Below are positions 54,791 through 64,000 of a stretch of 64,000 nt of DNA, piece by piece. Below the pieces are notes generated by a model. That model searched no databases. It was given only the letters and a program-made list of their open reading frames with translations, and was not told the DNA's origin. The DNA lies in NCBI RefSeq assembly GCF_033118175.1, contig NC_083701.1, forward strand, positions 71,920,001 through 71,984,000, read 5' to 3'. Position 1 is the first letter of the stretch. Each line of letters opens with the position of its first letter. Source of the DNA: Dama dama (Eukaryota > Chordata > Mammalia > Artiodactyla > Cervidae). The position numbers and the translations under genes were made by a program.

Positions 54791-55003
54791 AAGTGAAAGT
54801 CGCTTGGTTGTATCTGACTCTTTGCAACCCCATGGACTATACAGTTCATGTAAAGACTATACAGTCCATGGAATTCTGCAGGCCAGAATAATGGAGTGGG
54901 AGCCTTTCCCTTCTCCAGGGGATCTTCCCAACCTAGGGGTCGAACCCAGGTCTCCCGCATTGCAGGCAGATTCTTTACCATCTGAGCCACCAGGGAAGCC
55001 CAA
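54791..55003 (-). repeat. Bov-tA SINE with internal duplication
   Basis: Minus-strand SINE from AAAGTGAAAGTCGCTTGG to TGAGCCACCAGGGAAGCCC. It belongs to the 'actatacagtccatgg' variant and carries a ~20-bp tandem repeat of that block (ACTATACAGTTCATGTAAAG then ACTATACAGTCCATGG) at 54837-54871. Confidence 0.94.
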
Positions 55004-55106
55004 AGAACCTAAAGCCCAAAGAAAAATACTATCTTTCCTAAGAAAGTTATAAGATTTCTGGCTTCACTTTCACCATTTCTTGTTTGGACCAATTTAGACT
55101 GAGTGA

Positions 55107-55309
55107 GTGAGTGGAGTGAAAGTCAGTCAGTCGTGTTCAACTATTTGGGACTCCATGAACTGAACTATACAGTCCATGGAACCCTCCAGGCCAAAATACT
55201 GGCTGGGTAGCCTTTCCTTTCTCCAGGGGATCTTCCCAACCCAGGGATCAAACCCAGGCCTCCCGCATTGCAGCCGGATTCTTTACCAGCTGAGCCACCA
55301 GGGAAGCCC
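55107..55309 (-). repeat. Bov-tA SINE, same variant
   Basis: Minus-strand copy from TGGAGTGAAAGTCAGTCAGTCG to TGAGCCACCAGGGAAGCCC, with AACTATACAGTCCATGG once. It lies about 100 bp from the preceding SINE in the same orientation, a possible substrate for unequal recombination. Confidence 0.94.
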
Positions 55310-55314
55310 TGTAA

Positions 55315-55648
55315 GGCTAGAGGGAATGCGTTGACTTTGGAGCTCTTCCTGAGAACTTTAGGTTAACTTACGCCTCGGTTTTCTTTGAGAGAGGGAGTGG
55401 CATACTGTCTTCTGTGTTATGTTACTTATCGTAACTAGTAGGGACGCTAACTAGCTGATATCTTCTCCAAGACATAAGATTACTCATAGTGATAGAATAA
55501 TTTGCCTATCAAGGCATTCATTTTCAGTCTCTGAGAGCAAGCAAATGCACACACAGAGACCACCAGTAACAGTTTCATCCTCTTTAGCAAACACTGTTGC
55601 ATCGTGTACATATAGAAGACAAGATACAATTGAGAAAAGCTGAATCCG
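55315..55648. other. Unannotated sequence
   Basis: No recognised feature. Confidence 0.45.
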
Positions 55649-55649
55649 G

Positions 55650-55800
55650 TAATGTGAATTTGATTCAGCCCAGTTACTAGCTAAATGTATGTCTTTGAGC
55701 AACAGTCCATGATGTTCATGCTTTTGTCTCTTCATCTATAAAATAAGACTGTTGGACTAAAAGAGTTTAAGATCTGGCCACCTCCAAAGCTCTTGTCAGA
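55650..55800 (+). repeat. MIR-type SINE
   Basis: CCCAGTTACTAGCTAAATGTATGTCTTTGAGCAAC, CTTCATCTATAAAATAAGACTGTTGGACTAAAAGAG and GGCCACCTCCAAAGCTCTTG follow the MIR core and its 'gttggactagatgatc ... tccagctc' 3' variant. Confidence 0.65.
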
Positions 55801-55804
55801 AGTT

Positions 55805-56238
55805 TTATGGAAAATCTTATGGAAAATGGTCTTGTCAGTAAAATGGAAATGCCAAAATTTAGGGAGATTATTAGTTACCAATCAATCTGATGGTCATATG
55901 CTCATTTACAATTAATTTATATAAGACTCTGAGCAGTCTTTGAAATAAATTTTTTATCACTGAAAAGAGAGATATTTATAACCTGGACTGACTTTCTTAT
56001 ATGACAGAAACTGTAAAGTATTATATGAATGCATAGTTTTGTTTTTTTTTTTCATTTTTTTTTTTATTACTACTAATTCTGCTGGGAATAAGTGTTAGAG
56101 CAGGTGAGATGCGTGCTGGCCCAGTAAGTCAGCAGGGACAGAGAAGAGAACAGCTTCAGTCTGGGGTCAGTTTGAATCACTCATTCTCATTTTAGGCAGG
56201 ACCTTCTTCCGTCATGATTATTGCCAGCAGCAGCTAAT
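55805..56238. other. Unannotated sequence
   Basis: T runs near 56042-56066. No recognised feature. Confidence 0.45.
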
Positions 56239-56239
56239 G

Positions 56240-56405
56240 TCACCAGCAATTAACAGTTGCAGAGTGCGTATTATATGCCAGGCACCGTTCTAAGCACATT
56301 ACATTTAAGCCTCCTGAAAACTAGTTGGGAGACATATTTTAGGTCACACCACTCACTGTGCAGTGGTGGATGAGGGTTCCAGTTCAGATTGCTTGATTCC
56401 CGCGT
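56240..56405 (-). repeat. MIR SINE
   Basis: GAGTGCGTATTATATGCCAGGCACCGTTCTAAGCACATTACATTTAAGCC is a good antisense MIR 3' half. The remainder (GGTCACACCACTCACTGTGCAGTGG, GGGTTCCAGTTCAGATTGC) continues to the core. Confidence 0.82.
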
Positions 56406-56409
56406 GTGT

Positions 56410-58495
56410 CCTCTCCCCCGCTCTCCTGCACTACCTCCTCCTTGCTCTGTTTTGCCACCTCTGTCTCACATGCTCTTGGTATGCTTTCCACCTCCAATTT
56501 CCATCTCTATGCACAAATTCTTCACTTTATGAAACTCCTATTTTTCAAAAAGTCATCAGTTTCAAGGTTAAAAAGTTGGTGGTTTAGTTTACTGCTTGTG
56601 CATTTCTGCTAAGAAATCCAGTTGTTTGACTGAAGACACCTAAGTCCACGTGGAAGTTGCCTCACTTGGATGTTATGGGCTTTGAAAATAAAGCACGTAA
56701 AACTTCATTAAAGTCATTTGGGTGTAACTCAATCTACATTTTAACATAGATTTTTAACAGTATTTTTTTTAATCAGTGATTCTTAAATTTGGGGGTGATA
56801 CAGAATCCTTCAGAAAGTTGAGCCTATGAAATCTCTATGCCAAAAGAAAGAAAGAAAGAAATGTATACTGACACAACATTTTCACACACTTGAGGGAAGT
56901 CGGGGCAGTCTGAAGCTTTCCCTAGGGCCATGAGTTAAAAACACCTGATCCATGGTTGAAGCTTTATTTATTCATCCATGGTAACTTGAGTGATGTGGTA
57001 ATCTTATTATATTCCCTTCTGAGACATTTAAACAGAGAATGAGTAAATAGAATAAAAGGCAACGTACACTTTGGGATTTTAAAGGACACCTCGCACCTTC
57101 CCTCCGTTAGTCTCTGACCTTCCTTTACTGTCCTTCTTTAGAGCGGGTCTACTTGACTGAGTCACAGGCGGTAAAAGGGCCCAGCGCTAATTATGTCTGT
57201 AAGTAAAGGTCAGAGTCTAACCCTGAATTTTCTATATTTGGCCTAAAGACTTTTGAAAGAAACAAAAAACCCACTGCAGTTAAAGAAGGGTCAAGGAAAG
57301 AACAGTTAGTTAAATGATTAAATCAGAAAGCAGTTATTAAGTTAAAAACCTTTGCTGGGGAGACCCAGAGAACACTGAGCCATTGAATCTGAAAGAGCTC
57401 GGATACATAAGTCGTAAGGCCAATACTATTCCTGAAATGGGTGGGTAAGAAAAGTAATTGTGTACACTTCATTTGGAATATATCATACTCTTGCCAAAAT
57501 ACTTTAACTTTCATTAAACTCTCAGGAAAACATGAATACCACATTTTAGATCTGTGGCATATTTAAAATTCTAGTTTATATTTCAGATGAAGTTAGTGCT
57601 TCAAGATGACAGACTCACATGAATAAACATATTTGGTTAATTAAATGAGTTTCTAAGTAATCCATCTGCTATTTGGTAATATGAGCACAACTCCACTTCA
57701 TGTTATTTTATTAAGGATAAGTGATTTGAGGTTTTTTCCATCTCTAAAAAATGAGCATAAATAGATTTTATTTATTAAAGCATATACTCAGTGCAACTCT
57801 GATTTAATCATCCATTACTGGGTTTAAAAAAAGTCTTTAATTGAATAATGCTGTTCTCAAGAGACTAGACTTACCTGCTTGAACTTGTACATAATATATA
57901 TCAGTTTGTACGTTTGGCCATAAAATAGAATCATAACTGTGAAATAGCTAGACTTGACATTAACTTTGGGGACCTTTTAAGTAAAGCAATTGAGTGACAG
58001 TAGAAAGCCCAGTGCTTTTGTATCCTGTATATTAAATATTGGTTCATGTGAATAAACTTTTCTGTATGAGAAGTTTCCCTGCTAAGGGAAAGCTGTTTCC
58101 CACATTTCTTGCATTAAGTCTACTTATTCATCATTATTCAGCCTTTATTTCAATATTGCTTTGTGCAAGAGGCCGTGTCTCTGACACGGAAGAGGCCAGC
58201 TTTGGTAGTGAAGGTGCACATGTGTACCGTTGGAACTAAAGGGAATCATACCTGTGTCCTGCGAGAGTCAGAACTTAGGTCTGACCATCAAGGACTGGAA
58301 CTTGGTAAGGGAAATGTGGAGTGAGAAGTGCATGTGGGGCTGACCAGAGGAACCGCTTAAAGGCAGAGATCTGGAAGCAGTGCAGAGAAGGTGCGTGATC
58401 TCGTTTGGTTGCAACATGGATCGCCGATAGGAAAGTGTAATGATGGAGATCTGGAAAGTAGGCTGTAGCGTAAAGTGAAGGGCTTGCATTTCTGG
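56410..58495. other. Unannotated sequence
   Basis: About 2 kb with no exon I can recognise. A (GAAA)n run lies at 56843-56861, and an isolated AP-1-type TGAGTCA at about 57159. The frames at 56363-56587 and 57323-57544 look like chance. Confidence 0.45.
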
Positions 58496-58497
58496 CT

Positions 58498-58627
58498 GGG
58501 TGGTGGTGGTGGTTTAGTCGCTAAGTCATGTCCAGCTCTTGCAGCCCCATGAACTGCAGCCCACCAGGCTCCTCTGCCCGTAGGATTTTCCAGGCAAGAA
58601 TACTGGAGTGGGTTGCCATTTCCTTCA
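58498..58627 (-). repeat. Bov-tA SINE tail fragment
   Basis: A GGTGGTGGTGG run, then TTTAGTCGCTAAGTCATGTCC to GAGTGGGTTGCCATTTCCTTC. The tRNA-like head is missing. Confidence 0.9.
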
Positions 58628-58679
58628 GAAGCTTGAAATTTATCTTGATAGGCAAGTTGAATGCCAAAGAGATCGGGAT

Positions 58680-58945
58680 AGAATTAAAATAATATCTCAC
58701 ATTTATTGAATGTTTCTAGGTACTGAGTATTCTGCTAGGAATATTCATATTTTATTTAAGCCTCAATGGAAAATTTCAAAGTAGGTGTATTATTTCCCTG
58801 TATTTAACAGAAGAATAATCTGTGCCTAGGAGACCTTAAGTGATTTGCCCAAAAGTCACATAAAATAAGAGGCAGGACCAGGGTTCAAACCTGGATGCCC
58901 CTGAGTCCAGAGTCTCTCTTATTTACTATACCGTGATCTGACCTT
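58680..58945 (-). repeat. MIR SINE, near full length
   Basis: Antisense MIR in full order: CACATTTATTGAATGTTTCTAGG, TTTATTTAAGCCTCAATGG, AAGTGATTTGCCCAAAAGTCACA, AGGACCAGGGTTCAAACCTGG and ACTATACCGTGATCTG. Confidence 0.88.
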
Positions 58946-59039
58946 CACCTTAGGAAGCTTTTTCTAGAAACCCTGGGTCATCGATAAAAGAAACCAGGCT
59001 GTGAGAAATGTAATGAGAAATGAAATCAAAGTACTACTT

Positions 59040-59240
59040 AGACCTTACCTGGTGGTCCAGTGGTTAGGAATCAGCCTTCCAGTGCAGGGGTGCATGTTCA
59101 GTCCCTGGTCTGGGAACTAAGACCCCCCCCGCATGCCGCGCCTCAGAGTCCACAACCAGAGCCCACACACCCCCACAAAGATCCTGTGTGCCGCGGCTAA
59201 GAGCAGACATAGCCAAATAAAGAAATGTACTGTACATTTC
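59040..59240 (+). repeat. CHR-type tRNA-Glu SINE
   Basis: ACCTTACCTGGTGGTCCAGTGGTTAGGAATC, GTTCAGTCCCTGGTCTGGGAACTAAG, CATGCCGCGCCTC and AGCCAAATAAAGAAATG are the cetartiodactyl CHR SINE in sense orientation, older than Bov-tA. A C run lies at 59125-59132. Confidence 0.88.
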
Positions 59241-59244
59241 TTTT

Positions 59245-59734
59245 GAAAGAAATACTATGACTGGGAACACATGGAATGGGTCTCAGGATCGGTGCAAAGA
59301 TCAAAGCAGGGAACTTGGCCCAGATATTACTGTTTCCAGAAGAAAGATCTCTCTTTTTAACTAGAGTACACTTAGAGGATACCTTTAATCCATGTGATCC
59401 ACAAAATTTACATGTGATGTATTATTAGCTTATATTAACCACTGCTTTTTCTCAAGTTGTTTTGATATGTGAATGCTTTTTTTTAATGTAGATTCTAAAT
59501 TCACTGAAAGCAACAATTGCCTCTCTTACTTGTTAATCCTACTCCTCACAGCCTTAACTGAATACTATATACAGTTGTTGCTCGAAAAGAAATTGTCCAT
59601 TTATATTGAAAGTCTGTTTGCTGTTTATATTGACAGTGTTTGATTCATTTCTTTGTGTGAAATAGGTATTGGACTTGGCATTAGCTCTGTTGCCAAGGGA
59701 AGGTGTGCTTGCGTCGTAATCATATTTAATAGTT
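59245..59734. other. Unannotated sequence
   Basis: AT-rich. No recognised feature. Confidence 0.45.
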
Positions 59735-60118
59735 CGTAAATGTGGCCCCGTATTCAGAGGACAGGAAGAGACCAAGGAGAGAGGCAGACCACTCCAGATG
59801 GGCAGATAGCAAGTTTATTAAGGGAAATTACTTACGAGCCTTGCCATTGGTGGCCTCCAGAAGTGGATCTTCATCATCAGAACCTTTGAGTTTGTAAAAG
59901 GGGCTTAACTGGAGTCAGTCACGTTGCAGTCTGAATAGTCTCAGTGCTGCATGCCTGTCTCAAGGCTGTCTTGAGGCAGCTTCTGGGAATATGGAAGGCA
60001 TATTCCAAAGACAGAGGAGGACGTGGGGAGGCTCTATAGCCCAGAGGCAGCTCTTAGTTCAGCGGGTGATCTCTTGATGAGCTCCCCCAATATTAACATT
60101 AGATGCGAAGGGGACTAG
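59735..60118 (-). repeat. Probable ERV LTR, reverse orientation
   Basis: On the minus strand TTAATAAACTTGCTATCTGC is a polyadenylation zone and GGGCTATAGAG a TATA-like element about 220 bp upstream. The plus strand has GAAGAGACCAAGGAGAGAGG and AGCTTCTGGGAATATGG. The spacing suits a solo LTR. Exact ends not fixed. Confidence 0.5.
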
Positions 60119-60385
60119 AGTGCTTCCTCTTAAGATTGACAATATTTTAAAAAATTCAGAATATGCTGTGAGCGTGTGTATCTGTGAAGAGTTTCAAATC
60201 ACAGACCTATGAGAGGATCATTTGGTCTATAATCCTGGCTTTTAAGTGGACCCGTGACATTTCTGTTGAGAGAATTATGAAAAATGGTCTGATATTTGTT
60301 AGCAAGAACTCAGAAATATGTAATAGTCTTCAATATGTAGTAAATGTAGCTCTGTGGAACTCAGAAAGTATTTGGACAGTTTTAC

Positions 60386-60893
60386 ATTAAAAGACACTTG
60401 CTCCTTGGAATGAAAGCTATGACAAACAGCATGTTAAAAAGCAGAAACATCACTTTGTATAGAGAAAGCTATGGCTTTTTCAGTAGTCATGTACAGATGT
60501 GAGAGTTGGACCATAGAGAAGGCTGCACACTGAGGAATTGATGCTTTTGAACTGTGGTGTTGGAGAAGACTCTTGAGAGTCCCTTGGACTGCAAGGAGAT
60601 CCAACCAGTCCATCCTAAAGGAGATCAGTCCTGGGTGTTCACTGGAAGGACTGATGCGGAAGCTGAAACTCCAGGACTTTGGCCACCTGATGTGAAGAGC
60701 TGACTCATTGGAAAGGACCCTGATGCTGGGAGGGACTGGGGGCAGGAGGAGAAGGGGGTGACAGAGGTTGAGAAAGTTGGATGGCATCACCAACTTAATG
60801 GACATGAGTTTGAGCAAACTCTGGGAGATAATGCAGGACAGGGAAGCCTGGCAAGCTACAGTTCATGGGGTGGCAAAGAGTCGGACACAGCTT
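60386..60893 (+). mobile_element. BovB 3' ~500 bp
   Basis: Plus-strand BovB from ATTAAAAGACACTTGCTCCTTGG to GTCGGACACAGCTTAGAGATG. It carries several short internal deletions, for example loss of the AACCTAGATAGC block at about 60428. 60120-60385 has no recognised repeat. Confidence 0.95.
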
Positions 60894-60899
60894 AGAGAT

Positions 60900-61580
60900 G
60901 GGTCCGTGATTCACCGGAAAGTTGATTCAGTTTTCTCCATCTGTAAAATGATTTTCTAGTATATGGTTAAGTCAATGCAATTAAAGAAATATAGCATAGT
61001 TTCTTACAAAAGCACTTTGAAATCTGAGATGAAAGCTATTTCAGAAGTTCAAATTGGCATTAAATATCCATCAAGGTTTAAATTGATGATGGGGGTCACT
61101 TCATTTGCCCATAAGTGAAATTTGATCCTCATAGATCAAAGTTGGGAGAAGGAAATGAATGATAACCTCCAGGTTTCCTCCCCCCCCCCCAATCATTCTT
61201 TGTATAATTTGATATCTATGCAGCAAAATAACCTAGAATTTTAAAATATCTTGACTCAGGAAGTCTCTTTAGCACTGTTTCATGCTAGAATCTTGAAAGT
61301 TTAATGTACTAGAGATGAGACAATGAATCAGAATATGACATTTTTAAGGTTATAATCTAAAACTGAGCATTTACATTAACCACACTAAAATATTTTGGAG
61401 AAAAAAAATTTTAAATGGCCATATCCTAATACAGAACTTGTTTCATCTTTAACATATTTGAAAATAAGGAAGTTAGAGTCATTTTGGTGAAGCTGATATT
61501 TTTAGATGGAGTAGAGAGGGAACCAGCCAATTATTTTCACAGGCATTATTTAAGCTCTATGAGGCTAGGAGACGTTTAAC
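60900..61580. other. Unannotated sequence
   Basis: A C run lies at 61181-61190. A short MIR-like core (CAGTTTTCTCCATCTGTAAAATGATT) lies at 60930-60956. No gene recognised. Confidence 0.4.
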
Positions 61581-61582
61581 AC

Positions 61583-61900
61583 TTACAGGCTGTTACCTGG
61601 GTGACCTCCCAGTGAACTTCTGTGGCTCTCATAAGCTTTAGTTGGAGAACTGCCTGGTTTAAATGTGACATGTGTAGTGATTTTTTTATTTTCTGCTACC
61701 ACTGGACTTTCCTTTCTAGACTTGATTGAATGCATGCTCTTTAAGCACTTTCCTCTGCTAATAGTTTCTAAGGATTTTAGGCAGAGCGGTTCAATAATTT
61801 TAGGTTCTCCTTTAACTGTAGCACACACTGGAAATCCCATATTGACTAAAGAATTAGCAATTTTATGCCTATATTGGGTTAAGTAATGGCTCAGCTTTGA
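61583..61900 (-). other. Unidentified open frame (~100 codons)
   Basis: The minus-strand frame stays open from the (TA)n tract to a stop at 61583 and includes MGFPVCATVKGEPKIIEPLC and THVTFKPGSSPTKAYESHRS. A weak donor-like CCCAG/GTAAC lies near the end. I recognise no family, signal or conserved domain. In AT-rich DNA a frame of this length can occur by chance, so coding status is unproven. Confidence 0.15.
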
Positions 61901-61905
61901 GCTGG

Positions 61906-61931
61906 ATATATATATATATATATATATATAT
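61906..61931. repeat. (TA)n microsatellite
   Basis: A pure alternating AT run of 26 bp. It can extrude a cruciform. Confidence 0.98.
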
Positions 61932-61964
61932 CCCTGTTATTTCAATGAATCATTATAGAATCTA

Positions 61965-62235
61965 TTCACTCTTTCTGGTCTGTTGATTCCACTTCTTCTT
62001 TGTTTTTATTTCTTAAGATTGTTTTGGCTATTCAGGTACTTTTGTGTTTCCATATAAGATTTTAAATGATTTGTTTTAGTTCTCTGAAACTAAATATCAT
62101 ATCACTGGTATTTTGATAGGGATTATACTGAGTCTGTAGGTTGCCTTAGATGGTATGGTCATTCGTACTATACTAATTCTTTCAATCCATGGAGCTCAGT
62201 GTATCTTTCCATCATTTTGTGTCTTTTTTAATTTC
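61965..62235 (-). mobile_element. L1 ORF2 internal fragment
   Basis: The plus strand reads TTGTTTTGGCTATTCAGG, TTTTAGTTCTCTGAAAC and TTCTTTCAATCCATGGAGC, the reverse complement of the L1 ORF2 region after the RT domain (compare plus-strand 1320-1470). It sits to the left of 3' UTR sequence of another minus-strand L1, so it is a separate or rearranged fragment. Confidence 0.7.
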
Positions 62236-62249
62236 TTTTCTTCCCATGT

Positions 62250-64000
62250 AGGTCACCATGGTGTGTTCAGTAAGAGTTTCCATTTCTATACAGTAGGTTC
62301 TCATTCATTATCTATTTCATACATAGTATTGTATATGTCCATCCCAATCTCCCAATTCATCCCACCATCCATCCCCCCTTTGTATCCATACATTTGTTCT
62401 CTGCATCTGTCTCTCTATTTCTACATTGCAAATAAGTTCATCTGTACCATTTTTCTATATTCCACATGTAAATGATATAATGCAATATTTGTTTTTCACT
62501 TTTTGACTAACTTCACTCTGTATGAGAGTCTCTAGATCCAACCACATCTCTGCAAATGGCAGAACTTCATTCCCTTTTATGGCTGAGCAATATTCCATTG
62601 TGTATATGTACCTCATCTTCTTTATCCATTCCTCTGTTGATGGACATTTAGCTTGCTTCCATATCATGGCTATTGTAAATAGTATTGCAGTGAATATTGG
62701 CATACATGTACCTTTTTGAATTATGATTTTTCTCTTGGTTCAGTTCAGTTCATTTGCTCAGTCATGCCCGACTCTTTGCGACCCCATGATCTGCAGCATG
62801 CCAGGCCTCCCTGTCCATCACCAACTCCTGGAGTCTACCCAAACCCATGTCCATTGAGTCAGTGATGCCATCTAACCATCTCATCCTCTGTCATCCCTTT
62901 CTCCTCCTGCCTTCAATCTTTCCCAACATCAGGGTCTTTCAAATGAGTCAGCTCTTTGCATGAGGTGGCCAAAATATTGGAGTTTCAGCTTCAACATCAG
63001 TCCTTCCAGTGAACACCCAGGACTGATTTCCCCTAGGATGGATTGGTTGAATCTCCTTGCAGTCCAAGGGACTCACAAGAGTTTTCTCCCAACACCACAG
63101 TTCAAAAGCATCAATTCTTTGGCACTCAGCTTTCTTTATAGTCCACCTCTCACATCCGTATATGACCACTGGAAAAACCATAGCCTTCACTAGACAGACC
63201 TTTGTTGACAAAGTAATGTGTCTGCTTTTTAAAATGCTGTCTAGCATGGTTATAACTTTCCTTCCAAGGAATAAGCGTCTTTTAATTTCATGGCTGCAAT
63301 CACCATCTGCAGAGATTTTGGAGCCCCCCAAAATAAAGTCAGCTATTGTTTCCACTATTTCCCCATCTATTTGCCATGAAGTGATGGGACCAGATGCCAT
63401 GATGTTAGTTTTCTGAATGTTGAGCTTGAAGCCAACTTTTTCACTCTGCTCTTTCACTTTCTTCAAGAGGCTCTTTAGTTCTTCACTTTCTGCCATAAGG
63501 GTATTGCCATCTGCATATCTGAGGTTATTGATACTTCTCCGGGCAATCTTGATTCCAGCTTGTGCTTCATCCAGCCCCAGAAGTAGAATTTCTGAGGATA
63601 TGGTAGGTCTACTTTTAAGGTTTTTTTAAAGGAGCTTCCATACTGTTCTCTATATTGGTTGTACATCCCACCAACAGTGTAGGAAGCTCCCCTTTTTCTC
63701 CAGCATTTAATGTATGAGGTTTTTTGATGATGGCTATTCTGACTGGTGTGAAGGTTGCATTTCTCTAATGATTAGTGATGTTGAGCATCTTTTCATATGT
63801 TAATTTAGCCATTTGTACATCTTTGATGAACTGTCTGTTTAGACCTTCTGCCCATTTTTTATTTATTTTTTTTATATTGATTTGCACAACCTGTTTGTAT
63901 ACTTTGGAATCAATCCCTAGTTAGTTGTTTCATTTACAAATATTTTCTCTCATTCTGAGGGCTGTCTTCTCATATTTTTTATGGTTTTCTTTGTGGTGCA
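62250..64000 (-). mobile_element. L1 3' region running off the window
   Basis: Minus-strand L1: 3' UTR at about 62290-62500, the ORF2 C-terminus at 62455-62703 (FTAILFTIAMIWKQAKCPST and IKKMRYIYTMEYCSAIKGNE), then after a BovB the sequence continues at 63583-64000 (TACTGTTCTCTATATTGGTTG, CACCAACAGTGTAGGAAGC, AGGGCTGTCTTCTC). The element extends beyond the right edge, so its 5' limit is unknown. Confidence 0.9.
62743..63582 (-). mobile_element. BovB nested in L1, RT box mutated
   Basis: An 840-bp minus-strand BovB splitting the L1. The 182-codon minus frame 63496-62948 covers MAESEELKSLLKKVKEQSEK, NIQKTNIMASGPITSWQIDG and YGCERWTIKKAE, and is one of the longest BovB frames here. Just upstream the RT box reads YADG (63517-63506) in place of YADD, so the enzyme could not work even if joined. 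The 3' end is at left (GTTCAGTTCAGTTCATTTGC). Confidence 0.95.

Noticed and set aside
63057..63416. 119-codon plus-strand frame
   Set aside because: Antisense shadow of the BovB ORF2 remnant at 62948-63496. Similar shadows occur over most BovB copies.

Overview
The window is nuclear DNA from a ruminant (cattle, sheep, goat or a close relative). Three things show this: many BovB (RTE-clade) LINE fragments, many Bov-tA/BOV-A2 tRNA-Glu-derived SINEs whose tails match the BovB 3' end, and CHR-type cetartiodactyl SINEs. The background is AT-rich. I see no operon, no CRISPR array, no bacterial signal and no intact protein-coding gene. Almost every long reading frame lies inside a transposable-element relic.

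Layout. 1-3.05 kb: a 5'-truncated L1 with a 12-bp target-site duplication. 3.05-8.3 kb: unique DNA, MIR scraps and a BovB reverse-transcriptase fragment. 8.3-10.0 kb: L2-like relics and a GATTGTGTGT-type minisatellite. 10.06-10.40 kb: the only CpG-rich patch, with CRE-like and ETS-like sites and a good splice donor. 12.1-16.4 kb: a BovB insertion between two 82-bp direct repeats, then two similar LTRs in the same orientation around a non-coding interior. 17.9-23.0 kb: ancient L1, a young L1 3' end, a SINE and a BovB. 24.9 kb: a 5S rRNA fragment. 25.8-26.8 kb: a BovB with a 5' inversion and an 11-bp target-site duplication. 28.9-29.0 kb: a weak candidate promoter and first exon. 30.4-31.4 kb: a second inverted BovB. 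32.3-32.5 kb: a 123-bp tandem duplication. 33.4-35.5 kb: two convergent L1 relics with a mariner fragment between them.

35.7-36.0 kb, minus strand: 79 codons and a natural stop matching the C-terminus of SKP2. This is the only recognisable cellular-gene sequence. It is more likely a decayed copy than a working exon, but it is undecided. 36.0-39.3 kb: SINEs, ancient L1 and BovB. 39.9-42.0 kb: an LTR carrying a BovB, which itself carries an opposite-strand BovB, plus a SINE. 42.0-47.5 kb: an LTR-rich block. 47.7-55.3 kb: L1, BovB, L2, SINEs and a mariner-type MITE. 55.6-60.9 kb: MIRs, SINEs, an LTR and a BovB. 62.2-64.0 kb: an L1 with a BovB inside it that runs off the end.

Nothing here works together as a pathway. 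The interest is in insertion mechanics (5' inversion, long and short target-site duplications, nesting), in the SKP2 relic and in the isolated CpG-rich patch. I found no convincing undescribed biological system.
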